A DNA stretch of 64,000 nucleotides from Planctomycetota bacterium (GCA_029259945.1 JAJDEF010000005.1:1-64000); one strand, 5' to 3'; positions 1-8,695 are shown, counted from the first letter of the stretch. Notes: generated by a model not told the origin, from the sequence alone. Made by a program: numbers and translations.

Positions 1-702
<702 letters not shown>

Positions 703-856
703 ATTAGAACGTTGAGACAATCATCTTTGTATGAAAACTCTCGATGAAATTATCTCAACCGGTGACGGTTGAAATAAACAAATGGGGACAGTCCTTGTGA
801 TTGGCATAGAAGTCGGTCAGACCTTCGGGCCTGACACCTAACTAAATTGATTTGAG

Positions 857-897
857 AAACCCACTAGGGAGCTAGCCGTTCCTTAGTGGGTTTTTTT
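857..897 (+). terminator. Intrinsic terminator after the 16S gene
   Basis: A 14-bp stem, AAACCCACTAGGGA paired with TCCTTAGTGGGTTT (one G-T wobble), with a short loop and a run of seven T's. It ends the 16S transcript without any 23S. Just upstream, 816-835 forms a smaller hairpin closed by a TTCG loop, perhaps used in rRNA 3' processing. Nothing else is seen between 696 and 856. Confidence 0.85.
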
Positions 898-901
898 ATG
901 C

Positions 902-933
902 GCTAAGCCGCAAGCGGCCGCTCGTGGCTTAGC
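902..933. repeat. REP palindrome upstream of RAYT
   Basis: A 32-bp imperfect palindrome: GCTAAGCCGCAAGCGG faces CCGCTCGTGGCTTAGC with two mismatches. The left half recurs as GCTAAGCCGCGAGCGGC at 1672-1688, at the other end of the neighbouring transposase gene. A palindromic REP pair framing a RAYT gene is the classical layout for this transposase family. Confidence 0.75.
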
Positions 934-943
934 AAAAAAACAA

Positions 944-972
944 TTGACCCCACCCCACCTTATGATTATAGT
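944..972 (+). promoter_or_regulatory. Putative sigma70-type promoter for RAYT
   Basis: TTGACC (944-949), a 17-nt spacer and TATAGT (967-972) precede the transposase start by about 45 nt. It is a motif match only; planctomycete promoters are often weakly conserved. Confidence 0.4.
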
Positions 973-1016
973 ATACTTGCGTACACTACCTTTCTCCATC
1001 AATCCGGTCCACTCCC

Positions 1017-1676
1017 ATGTCCCGGCCAATCGTCATCGCCCACCACCTTATTTGGACCGTTTACGGTTGGTGGCTCCCCAACGATCCGCGTGGAAGCGGT
1101 TCGAAGATTGTTCGTAATTCTTCTCTCTCCGAGCTCGGTGACTTGCACTACGGACGTAAAACGAATCAACCCTCGGGTAGCGAAGTTCGTGCGTTTTACA
1201 ACCGCGCCAGACCGCTGCTCCGTCACCCACTTCTAAAACTCACCGGTAATGAAGTCACCACAGCCGCTCGCGGCTTTGCCGATGCCATCGCCACACACCG
1301 ATACACCTGTTATGCCGCTGCCATCATGCCCGATCACATACACCTGATCATTCGCAAACACAAACATACGGCCGAAGAAATGATTGAGAATCTTCAAATG
1401 CTAAGCCGAGAGCGACTGGTTTGTTCGGGTTCTCGCGAACCGGGGCATCCCGTCTGGACCGTTGGTGGCTGGAAACGTTTTCTTGATCGGCCCGCTGCAG
1501 TACGACGTGTCATCAAGTATGTCGAAAAAAACCCGCTAGAAATCGGGCTGCCGCGACAGCTGTGGCCGTTTGTTACACTGCACAACGATTGGCCACTACA
1601 CCCTGGGCATAACCCCAATTCGCCCTATGCGCGTCGGTTACGGGCACCTCTGGACGTAGAACGGGAGCTTGGCTAA
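1017..1676 (+). CDS. REP-associated tyrosine transposase (RAYT, Y1/IS200-like)
   Basis: Single-strand DNA transposase of the HUH/Y1 superfamily, thought to act on REP hairpins. The HUH motif is HIH at residues 107-109 in MPDHIHLI. The likely catalytic tyrosine is Y168 in IKYVEKNP, a context typical of Y1 transposases. At 219 aa the protein has RAYT length, longer than the roughly 150-aa IS200 TnpA. It is a lone gene between two REP sequences, and its TAA stop lies inside the downstream REP. No tnpB partner is present. The family call is firm. Whether this copy is active cannot be read from sequence. Confidence 0.85.
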   Translation: MSRPIVIAHHLIWTVYGWWLPNDPRGSGSKIVRNSSLSELGDLHYGRKTNQPSGSEVRAFYNRARPLLRHPLLKLTGNEVTTAARGFADAIATHRYTCYAAAIMPDHIHLIIRKHKHTAEEMIENLQMLSRERLVCSGSREPGHPVWTVGGWKRFLDRPAAVRRVIKYVEKNPLEIGLPRQLWPFVTLHNDWPLHPGHNPNSPYARRLRAPLDVERELG

Positions 1677-1688
1677 GCCGCGAGCGGC
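1672..1688. repeat. REP sequence overlapping the RAYT stop codon
   Basis: GCTAAGCCGCGAGCGGC matches the left half of the palindrome at 902-933 with one substitution. The transposase stop codon TAA (1674-1676) is part of the repeat. Confidence 0.7.
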
Positions 1689-1770
1689 ACGCTTACTCTT
1701 CTGGGGTAGAATTGTAGAAACCGGTGCGTTTTCAGCTTCCGAACAGCTCCTGCAGCACTAGAATGCCACT

Positions 1771-1986
1771 ATGTTGTCACAGAAAATGAATATCGAATTG
1801 GTTGACGATCGTGTCATAGAAATTATGCGTCGCAAGACTCCAGCCGAGCGTATTGCTATGATACTCGACGCGAACGACACTGCTCGATCATTGGCCGCTG
1901 CTGGTATTCGTTACGGCCATCCCAATTGGGACGAAGATCAGCTACAAGCGGAAGTCGCTAGGAGGATACTCGGTGACACTGGGTGA
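1771..1986 (+). CDS. Small conserved-type protein paired with a nucleotidyltransferase
   Basis: A 71-aa protein without a recognised domain. It is rich in charged residues and predicted mostly helical (RRKTPAERIAMILDAND, then a PNWDEDQLQAEVARRIL helix). The start may instead be the second ATG at 1786. It overlaps the following nucleotidyltransferase gene by 14 nt, so the two are translationally coupled. From recall, similar short proteins often sit just before AbiEii-like nucleotidyltransferases in planctomycete genomes. An antitoxin or adaptor role is inference. No signal peptide or membrane segment is seen. Confidence 0.7.
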   Translation: MLSQKMNIELVDDRVIEIMRRKTPAERIAMILDANDTARSLAAAGIRYGHPNWDEDQLQAEVARRILGDTG

Positions 1987-2530
1987 ACTACTGCGACTTA
2001 CCGTCGAGTCGTTGGAACGGCTGCAGATTCCCTATGCCATCGTCGGTTCGTTTGCCAGCGGTGTTTGGGGTGAGCCACGGATGACCCGCGATATCGACGT
2101 CGTTTTGCGTCTGGGCCCGCAAAGCGTCAAGGACTTCTGTAACATCTTTTCCGACGGCCAGTTCTACCTGAGTCGAGCGGCTATCGATGGGGCCGTTTCT
2201 TCGCATCGACCATTCAACGTCATCCATCTCGATTCTGGAAACAAAGTCGATTTCATGGTTATTAGCGCCAGCGGCTGGAACGGCTTGCAGCTGACGCGGC
2301 GTATCGAAATTGAGCTAACCCAAGGCGTTACTGGCTATGTCGCTGCTCCCGAGGATGTGATTCTTGGCAAGCTCGTTTATTACCACGAGGGCGGTTCAGA
2401 AAAACATCTTCGCGATATCGCGGGTATTCTTAAGATTAGCGCCGAACTAGTCGACCGTGATTACATCGCCAAACATGCCAGCGATTTGCAGGTTCTTGAT
2501 ATTTGGCAAGCGGTCCTCGAAAAAGTGTGA
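1973..2530 (+). CDS. Pol-beta-type nucleotidyltransferase (AbiEii/MNT-like)
   Basis: A 185-aa protein of the DNA polymerase beta nucleotidyltransferase fold. The signature is complete: G25-S26 (VGSFASGVWG), D40-x-D42 (TRDIDVV) and a third acidic residue D93 in KVDFMV. A later helix, EDVILGKLVYYHEGG, matches the substrate-side helix seen in this superfamily. Such enzymes act as toxins (AbiEii, MenT), antitoxins (MNT with HEPN) or antibiotic modifiers. Here the only partner is the overlapping 71-aa upstream protein; no HEPN gene follows. The likely reading is a two-gene toxin-antitoxin-like module near a mobile element, but the substrate cannot be told. Confidence 0.8.
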   Translation: MTLGELLRLTVESLERLQIPYAIVGSFASGVWGEPRMTRDIDVVLRLGPQSVKDFCNIFSDGQFYLSRAAIDGAVSSHRPFNVIHLDSGNKVDFMVISASGWNGLQLTRRIEIELTQGVTGYVAAPEDVILGKLVYYHEGGSEKHLRDIAGILKISAELVDRDYIAKHASDLQVLDIWQAVLEKV

Positions 2531-2793
2531 TCTACGTAGGCATCAGAATCGAAACTGCCTCAGCCTGCCCCCTCCGCAGCGCCAAACGCGGCGAAACTCG
2601 GATATTTGTGCAGCAGCTCGATCTGTTAAAAAACCGGCCTTATGCAGCAAATCGAGCCGATTGCTCTGATTTTGGAAAACGCTGGAATTACTCAACGGGC
2701 TAATCGTTTGTAAATGCAGTGGAAATCGCTTATTATGAAGTCTTAATTAGCTAAGTTAACCATCCGTTAGCCAGCCTGAGGGAAGTGATCGTG
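2531..2793. other. Intergenic region without a clear gene
   Basis: Short reading frames run through here, but none has a credible start, composition or recognisable motif. A GAGGGA Shine-Dalgarno-like stretch near 2778 serves the next gene. Confidence 0.4.
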
Positions 2794-3792
2794 ATGCGAC
2801 CAGTGTCTAGGATTGTAGTTGCCCTTATACTTGCTTCTCAAATTTCTTCGTCTTGCCTTGCAGTAGCTCTGCAATTCTCTGGCAGGACTTGGGCAGTAAA
2901 ACCTTCGATTTTCGGAGGCCCAGGCCCCAATAATTGGTCGGATAGTCCCGATTCTGTTTTTGTCGATGGCCTTGGCAGACTTCATTTGAAGATTCGAGAG
3001 ATTTCTCCTGGCAACTGGGTCAGTTCGCAGGTGGCGCTTGTACAGTCGCTCGGCCATGGGACTTATGAGTTTCGACTTGATTCTGACACGGAATTGTTCG
3101 ACCAGAATGCGGTCGTTGGCCTGTTCACTTTTGCGAATAACTTTGAAGAGATTGATATCGAGCTCACCAAGTTTGGAAACCCGGCCAACACCAACGCACA
3201 TTTTACAGTCCAGCCGTATACTATTCCGGGCAATCAGGCCAATTTCGATCTCAACCTCAATAGCAATTTATCCACACATAAATTTACGTGGTCTCCGACG
3301 GGGATTGATTTTTTGAGCCTCCAAGGCCACCAGTCCACGCCATCGCAACCCAGCGATATCATCAGCCAGTTTAATTTCACCGGCCCCTCGAACCCTCCGG
3401 CGAACGGGTTTGAAAGAGCGTTCATCAACTTTTGGCTGAATCAGGGCAATGCTCCTACCAATGGTCTAGAACACGAGTTGATTATTAGCAACTTTGCGTT
3501 TACCCCGTTGGGCGCAACCAGCAACGCAGACTTTGACAGCAGCACGGTCGTCGACGGTGCCGACTTTCTGAATTGGCAGCGTAACTTCCTTGCGACTGGC
3601 CAAATCGACAACAGTAACGGCGACGCAGACCTGAACGGCGTTATCGAATCAGCAGACCTCACCGTTTGGGAGTCCCAGTTTGGCACCTCTCCTGCGATCG
3701 CAGCGGGTGGCGCTGTGCCTGAGCCTGCCTCATGCTGGTTGGCCCTTTGCTGTGGATCTTTGCTGGCCTGGAATGCTCGGCGCAAAAGGTGA
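2794..3792 (+). CDS. Secreted GH16/concanavalin-A-like PEP-CTERM protein with dockerin-like segment
   Basis: A secreted protein with a signal peptide (hydrophobic, ending near SSCLAVA). It then has a jelly-roll domain whose GTYEFR and EIDIEL segments resemble glycoside hydrolase family 16 / LamG-type lectin folds. EEIDIEL has only part of the GH16 catalytic ExDxxE pattern, so hydrolase activity is uncertain. A dockerin-like stretch follows (DADLNGVIESADLTVW, a calcium-loop pattern common in planctomycete exoproteins). The end is a PEP-CTERM sorting tag: VPEPAS, a hydrophobic helix and NARRKR. The ATG at 2794 fits the GAGGGA site better than the in-frame GTG at 2785. Confidence 0.75.
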   Translation: MRPVSRIVVALILASQISSSCLAVALQFSGRTWAVKPSIFGGPGPNNWSDSPDSVFVDGLGRLHLKIREISPGNWVSSQVALVQSLGHGTYEFRLDSDTELFDQNAVVGLFTFANNFEEIDIELTKFGNPANTNAHFTVQPYTIPGNQANFDLNLNSNLSTHKFTWSPTGIDFLSLQGHQSTPSQPSDIISQFNFTGPSNPPANGFERAFINFWLNQGNAPTNGLEHELIISNFAFTPLGATSNADFDSSTVVDGADFLNWQRNFLATGQIDNSNGDADLNGVIESADLTVWESQFGTSPAIAAGGAVPEPASCWLALCCGSLLAWNARRKR

Positions 3793-3898
3793 ATTTGTTT
3801 TCCTTTGGGGCGGCGGTGCTGCGTATAATCGCAGGACTAAGGATTGCGTTCGTGGCGTAGAAATGTTCGCCGGTATCCCCGTATCTTGGCTCATTGCA

Positions 3899-4402
3899 AT
3901 GACCGTGTGTCACCCTGCTTGCTTGTCTGTAGAACGACTTCTGCAAGATTGTAAGGTGAGTCGGACTCGCCGTTCTGGACCCGGTGGGCAACACCGCAAC
4001 AAAGTGGAAACGGCAGTGGTAGTTCAGCATTTGCCAACAGGACTACGCGGTGAGGCCAGCGAGCGGCGTAGCCAACAACAGAATCGCAAAGAGGCGATTC
4101 ATCGACTTCGAATTCAATTAGCGCTCACCGTACGTCAGCCCCCGGCAGCAAGTCTTAGCTCACCTTGGCTAGAACGAGTGCAGGGCGGCCGTATTTCTGT
4201 CAGCAGTCAGCACATGGACTTTCCGGCATTACTGGCAGAGGCTCTCGACGTGGTCTATTCCCACACCTTTGCGATGTCACAAGCTGCTGAGCAGCTGCAT
4301 TTGAGTTCTTCGCAACTGATCAAGCTTTTAAAGGTCGAAGGCGACGCGTTAGCATTAGTCAATCAAGAACGGCAGAAACTGGGCGAATCGCCTTTGCGTT
4401 AA
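3899..4402 (+). CDS. Peptide chain release factor-like GGQ protein
   Basis: A 167-aa protein with the RF-1 catalytic domain: RRSGPGGQHRNKVETAV holds the GGQ (residues 29-31) that triggers peptidyl-tRNA hydrolysis on the ribosome. The codon-recognition domains of RF1/RF2 are absent, as in ArfB and PrfH-type rescue factors. The C-terminal part does not look like the lysine/arginine tail of ArfB. It is predicted helical with a helix-turn-helix-like stretch (QAAEQLHLSSSQLIKLLK). The ATG at 3899 gives the usual distance to GGQ; an in-frame ATG at 3863 is possible. Family is sure. A ribosome-rescue role is inference. Confidence 0.8.
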   Translation: MTVCHPACLSVERLLQDCKVSRTRRSGPGGQHRNKVETAVVVQHLPTGLRGEASERRSQQQNRKEAIHRLRIQLALTVRQPPAASLSSPWLERVQGGRISVSSQHMDFPALLAEALDVVYSHTFAMSQAAEQLHLSSSQLIKLLKVEGDALALVNQERQKLGESPLR

Positions 4403-4483
4403 GGTGCTCGTCAACGCCTGACTTTCCATCTACAATGCCCTCTCGAAGGAAATTAATTAACCGAGTGTAGTGGGTAGAAAATC

Positions 4484-5191
4484 ATGTACTGCGTCTTGTT
4501 TGACATCGATGGCACGTTGGTTCAAACCACCGGAGCGGGCATAAAAGCCTTTGCTGCGACCTTCGCCCAGTTATTCGATGTGGAAGAAATTTCTAAAGAC
4601 ATCCCCTTTGCTGGGCGTAGTGATCGGGCAATCACCCTGGATTTGATGAAAGCGCATGGCATCGACCCATCGGTCGAAAATTGGCAACGATTTACCGAGG
4701 CTTATTTGCAGCAATTAGATGTCATGTTGCCGCAGTGTCAGGGGCAAGTGCTGCCTGGGGTGCTGCCGTTACTTGATGTCCTACAGGGAATCGAGCATGT
4801 TTTGCTGGGTCTTTTGACCGGAAATATCAAGGCGGGAGCCGCTCGCAAACTAGGGCATTACGGCTTAGCCGACCGCTTCGGTTTTGGTGGCTTTGGCGAT
4901 GAATTGACAGATCGCAACGCAATCGCTCAAGTTGCTAAAGAACAAGCCCAAGCTAATGTAGATAGCGAAATCACCGGGGTGATGGTGATTGGAGATACAG
5001 TGCATGACGTTCGGTGCGCCAAGTCGATCGATGCCTTCGCGGTTGCCGTCGCCACGGGAGGGGCCTCGATCGACGAGTTGGCCGCATCTAGCCCCGATCT
5101 GCTGATCGAAGACCTAACCAATTCAGAAGCTCTGCTCGCAGAAGTTCTAGCTTCAGGTTGCACAAAAGAAGATGCGACAACACGTGGCTAA
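4484..5191 (+). CDS. HAD-family hydrolase (phosphoglycolate phosphatase-like)
   Basis: A cytoplasmic haloacid-dehalogenase-type phosphatase of 235 aa. Motif I is DIDGT with D7 (nucleophile) and D9. Motif II is the threonine in GLLTGN. A lysine follows in ARKLGHYGL, and motif IV is GDTVHD with two metal-binding aspartates. The helical cap sits between motifs I and II (subclass IA, as in Gph). Substrate is unknown. It precedes the MOSC gene by 14 nt and may be cotranscribed with it. Confidence 0.85.
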   Translation: MYCVLFDIDGTLVQTTGAGIKAFAATFAQLFDVEEISKDIPFAGRSDRAITLDLMKAHGIDPSVENWQRFTEAYLQQLDVMLPQCQGQVLPGVLPLLDVLQGIEHVLLGLLTGNIKAGAARKLGHYGLADRFGFGGFGDELTDRNAIAQVAKEQAQANVDSEITGVMVIGDTVHDVRCAKSIDAFAVAVATGGASIDELAASSPDLLIEDLTNSEALLAEVLASGCTKEDATTRG

Positions 5192-5205
5192 CCTCATCCA
5201 GTGCC

Positions 5206-6000
5206 ATGCCTGCTCTTCATCGAATCACGATTTACCCCATCAAGTCGCTTGATGGAGTCGAGGTGTCTACCGTCAACGTGCTCCCTAGCGGTGCGCTTGC
5301 AGGTGATCGCCGTTATGCCCTCGTCGACTGCGATGGCGGATTTGTGAATAGAAAACGGTATGCTGCCATTCATCTTATACGCGCGAAGTATAGTGATGAC
5401 TTCGAGAGAGTGACTCTCAGTTCCCCGGATGCGGAAAACTGTTTTTCGCTCAGAAACGAGCAAGATGCGATTGCAAATTGGTGCGGCAATATCTTGGGGG
5501 TGGCTTGCCAGTTGGTGGAAGGCGCTGGAAACGGGTTCCCTGACGATCGTGATGCGCCAGGGCCCACGCTCATTTCTACGTCGACACTTGCTAAAATAGC
5601 TACTTGGTTCGACGAGTTGGAAGTCGACGAGGTGAGACGACGATTTCGTGCAAACTTAGAAATCGATGCCAAACCTGAATTTTGGGAAGACCAACTGGTA
5701 GGCGACCCGAATGAGAACAAGCGATTTTGTGTCGGGAATACGACTTGGCAGGGCCGTGGTATCTGTCAGCGTTGCGTCGTACCGTCGCGCGATACCCACG
5801 ATGGTGCCCTCATCGCAGGATTTGCCCGTGAGTTTTCTCGGCGAAGGCAGACTTCGTTGCCTGAATGGTCGCCGATCCGGCATTTTGACCACTTTTATCG
5901 GGCGGCCATCAACACAGCACTTGAATCGTTGGACAACGGCAATGTCGTTCGAGTCGGCGATTCGGTTGAACTTATCGAAAAACAGTGCCTTGATCGCTAA
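5206..6000 (+). CDS. MOSC domain-containing protein
   Basis: A 264-aa protein with an N-terminal MOSC beta-barrel (ITIYPIKSLDGVEV, typical of MOSC_N) followed by a MOSC domain. The conserved cysteines are in GRGICQRCVVPSRDT. MOSC proteins bind molybdenum cofactor and include the mARC/YcbX reductases, which detoxify N-hydroxylated bases. No C-terminal ferredoxin domain is present, so reducing power must come from elsewhere. A moaA/D/E block lies far downstream. The ATG at 5206 was chosen because the protein then begins directly with the barrel; an in-frame ATG at 5158 would overlap the HAD gene. Confidence 0.8.
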   Translation: MPALHRITIYPIKSLDGVEVSTVNVLPSGALAGDRRYALVDCDGGFVNRKRYAAIHLIRAKYSDDFERVTLSSPDAENCFSLRNEQDAIANWCGNILGVACQLVEGAGNGFPDDRDAPGPTLISTSTLAKIATWFDELEVDEVRRRFRANLEIDAKPEFWEDQLVGDPNENKRFCVGNTTWQGRGICQRCVVPSRDTHDGALIAGFAREFSRRRQTSLPEWSPIRHFDHFYRAAINTALESLDNGNVVRVGDSVELIEKQCLDR

Positions 6001-6189
6001 TCAAGGCCCCCAATGCTTTGCCTGCTAGCGTCGTTTTGACGACTCTTTCTCTCTAGGTGCTAGCCATCACGTGACCCGCACAGGTTACCTCATCGGTGTG
6101 TGCGGAAAAATACTGGCAACTGCTACGGGCTGCATATCAGGTACTCGATAACTACCTCGTTGAGCGTGCTTGTTCTAGTTGGATTGGTT

Positions 6190-7533
6190 ATGATGCTTCT
6201 GAGGATTCTTGCTATCACTCTGCTTATACCGCTAATCGCGGTCTGGTCGGGTTGCGCTTGTCCCTCCTCGTGTCGAGTTCCGGGTACTCCTGTTGCCCCA
6301 TGTCAATGTGAGCCTGCCGTAGCCGGAGGAGAGACTCCTGACCTTGCCTCCTTGAAGTGTGAGGACTGCAAGTTATTGCCGTTACCCTTGCCAACCGAGA
6401 CCTTTCAGCTTCTGGAACCCTCGATATGTCAATGTAGCGCAGTGACCAATGCTACGATGGCAAACATGGTTGAGCTAGAGCGTCATTGGGCAAAGGTGGT
6501 GATTGAATGCGATACCAAGAACGTACGTGAGAACCTCTGCATCGATCGAGATTTGCTGGCGTTACATGCCTATGGCTTGCGCAACGACGCCGCCGCTGCT
6601 GCGTTAGAGACTTTCTACCAATTGGCGGGGATTGAAACTCAAAAGGACTATCTAGCCAAAGGAATCGAGGAGACGGAGCGTACTCTCAAACGCATCGACC
6701 AGTTACGTGCTAACGGACTTGCTTTGCCAAACAGGATTAAACGTAGTTCGATTGTCGTCCGTCTTGGCGAACTCTCTGACAAGCAATGGCAGATGGATTT
6801 CCTGCGAATCCAGCTCAACGGTCAGCTGCAAAGGCTCATCGGCTGTCCACTCAACGAGCACACTTTTTACTGGCCAAATGTGGAGTGGACACCCGACTTG
6901 ACACCGTTGGACGTCGAGGCAGAACTTGCCGAGGGTTTAGCCAGTCGTTCAGATTTGCGTGGGCTGTCGCTCGTGATTTGCAATCTTGAGAAGTCAAAAT
7001 TGCCCGTTGCCCGTGGGGTGCTTAAGTTTGCCGACTCCACCGTCGGCAGCGTAGAGCCGATTGACGGTTTGATCCATGCCGTACGCTGTTTTCGCTGCAA
7101 TCAACACGAGGTGCCGGTTCGCTGTCGGCAGTTGGCGTTGTTCTATACGGAGACAGAAAATCTAGCGACGGCAGAAATAAAAAGTGCCGCCTACAAAGTG
7201 ACTCTGCAACAACAGAGAGTCGTATTAGCTCAAGAAACGGTTTTGGAACTTCGCAAGAACCTGCATGAACTCGAGGAAACTCGAAATATTAAAGACATCA
7301 CAGTCTTCGAAATCAGCCAACTGCGAGGCCAGCTCTATGAAGCAGAATCCAAATTAATCGAACAAGTCATTACTCTAAAATTAGCCTTCATCGGCTTGCG
7401 CAAAGCGCAGCATGCACTTCCTTCGGAATGTGGCTTCTCGCCTACCCTTTGTTGTGAAGGATGTTGTAACGGCGAGTGTATGTGTTGTTCAGAAAGTAAA
7501 TGCGACAAGAAAAAATGCACGTGTTGCCAATAG
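6190..7533 (+). CDS. Cysteine-rich TolC-like outer membrane lipoprotein
   Basis: A 447-aa lipoprotein with a hydrophobic signal and a lipobox-like VWSGC. The body is mostly long amphipathic helices (around residues 90-200 and 310-395) in the order seen in outer membrane efflux (TolC) proteins. It has about 28 cysteines: eleven near the N-terminus, five mid-protein, and twelve in the last 34 residues, arranged CC-x2-CC-x3-C-x-CC like a metallothionein. It converges with the DevABC-type exporter operon, so it may be the exporter's outer-membrane channel. The TolC-like call rests on helix pattern and context. An upstream in-frame start at 6100 is less likely because it would bury the signal peptide. 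Confidence 0.6.
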   Translation: MMLLRILAITLLIPLIAVWSGCACPSSCRVPGTPVAPCQCEPAVAGGETPDLASLKCEDCKLLPLPLPTETFQLLEPSICQCSAVTNATMANMVELERHWAKVVIECDTKNVRENLCIDRDLLALHAYGLRNDAAAAALETFYQLAGIETQKDYLAKGIEETERTLKRIDQLRANGLALPNRIKRSSIVVRLGELSDKQWQMDFLRIQLNGQLQRLIGCPLNEHTFYWPNVEWTPDLTPLDVEAELAEGLASRSDLRGLSLVICNLEKSKLPVARGVLKFADSTVGSVEPIDGLIHAVRCFRCNQHEVPVRCRQLALFYTETENLATAEIKSAAYKVTLQQQRVVLAQETVLELRKNLHELEETRNIKDITVFEISQLRGQLYEAESKLIEQVITLKLAFIGLRKAQHALPSECGFSPTLCCEGCCNGECMCCSESKCDKKKCTCCQ

Positions 7534-7552
7534 CTTTGTCGTTGCTTGACGA

Positions 7553-8695
7553 CTATCGGTTGAACAAAGCCTGACGTAGTTCTTCTTCAAAGGTAGCGCT
7601 AGTGGCGAGCACTGCCCGAAAGTCTTCTTTGCCCAAGGCGTAGAAGACCGATTTCTCTTTGGCGACGATCGTAGCATTTCTTGGCTCGTCGGTAATCAGG
7701 GCTGCCTCGCCAAAATACTGACCTTGTTTCAGTTCTGCGACTTTCTTTTTGCTCTGACCCTCGTCGATCAATACATCCACACTGCCACTTCGTATTAAGT
7801 AGAATAGATTGCCTGCCTCGCCCTGGCGAATGACGGTTTTGCCAGGTTCTGCCTTATGCACCATCATCTGATCTGCAATTTCAGCCAAAGTCGTTGGCGT
7901 AAGATCGGAGAACAGTGGGAAGTCTTTCAGGAATTCACAAATCACCGAGGTTTCTTGTACGGCAACGTCCGACTTAATCGTGCCATCGACCATGTTCACA
8001 ATCCGATCGGCAACATCCAAGATTCGATTGTCATGGGTCACCATAATAATCGTACAACCCTCGTCACGGGCGAGTTCTTGGAAAAGCGTCACTACCTCAC
8101 GGCCGGATTTTTCGTCCAGCGCGGCAGTTGGTTCATCGGCTAGGATTAATTTAGGCTTATGCACCAACCCACGCGCGATGGCGACTCGCTGTTTTTGTCC
8201 TCCCGATAGCGAATTCGGCTTGTAGTGAATGCGATCGCCAAGACCCAGTCGCGTCAGCAACGACGTAATGCGTCCCTCGGCGATCATCGGGTCGAGACCA
8301 ACTAGTTCCGCTGCCATGTTTACGTTTTGGAATGCCGTAAGTGATTCAAAGAGATTGTGTGCTTGAAAAATAAATCCCATCTCACGACGTAGCCGAACGA
8401 TTAAATCACGATCAGCTCCACACAGCTCGTTTCCTAGGACGAGAAGACTCCCTTCTTGCACAGAGCGAAGCGATCCGATGAGAGTCAGCAAAGTTGTTTT
8501 GCCTGAGCCCGAGGGGCCGGTCATAATCACGATTTCACCACGCCGAACTTCCAGATTGTTAGAAAACAAAGCCTGCTTACGTAGCTCGCCCTCGCCGAAG
8601 AAGTGATTGAGATTCTCAACCTTCACGGTCCTCGGCAAAAGCATGCCGTCCGTAAAGGCGCCACTAGTTGCAGGGATTGTCGTTTGTTCAGTCAT
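7553..8695 (-). CDS. ABC exporter ATPase fused to a cyclic-nucleotide-binding domain (DevA-like)
   Basis: Last gene of a four-gene exporter operon. Residues ~25-240 form a MacB/LolD/DevA-type ATPase: Walker A GPSGSGKTT, signature LSGGQKQRVAIARG, Walker B LILADEPTAALD and the switch histidine in VTHD. Residues ~250-375 form a cNMP-binding (Crp/PKA-regulatory) domain with the phosphate-binding-cassette-like stretch FGEAALITDEPRNATIV. The extra domain suggests that transport is gated by a cyclic nucleotide or similar ligand, which is unusual for this ATPase class. The alanine preceding TIV follows the PRxA pattern typical of functional cassettes. It lies 49 nt downstream of the second permease gene. 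Confidence 0.9.
   Translation of the reverse strand: MTEQTTIPATSGAFTDGMLLPRTVKVENLNHFFGEGELRKQALFSNNLEVRRGEIVIMTGPSGSGKTTLLTLIGSLRSVQEGSLLVLGNELCGADRDLIVRLRREMGFIFQAHNLFESLTAFQNVNMAAELVGLDPMIAEGRITSLLTRLGLGDRIHYKPNSLSGGQKQRVAIARGLVHKPKLILADEPTAALDEKSGREVVTLFQELARDEGCTIIMVTHDNRILDVADRIVNMVDGTIKSDVAVQETSVICEFLKDFPLFSDLTPTTLAEIADQMMVHKAEPGKTVIRQGEAGNLFYLIRSGSVDVLIDEGQSKKKVAELKQGQYFGEAALITDEPRNATIVAKEKSVFYALGKEDFRAVLATSATFEEELRQALFNR

Noticed and set aside
2457-2703. Frames overlapping the nucleotidyltransferase end
   Set aside because: They are shifted frames of a gene with a full domain, with no protein character of their own.
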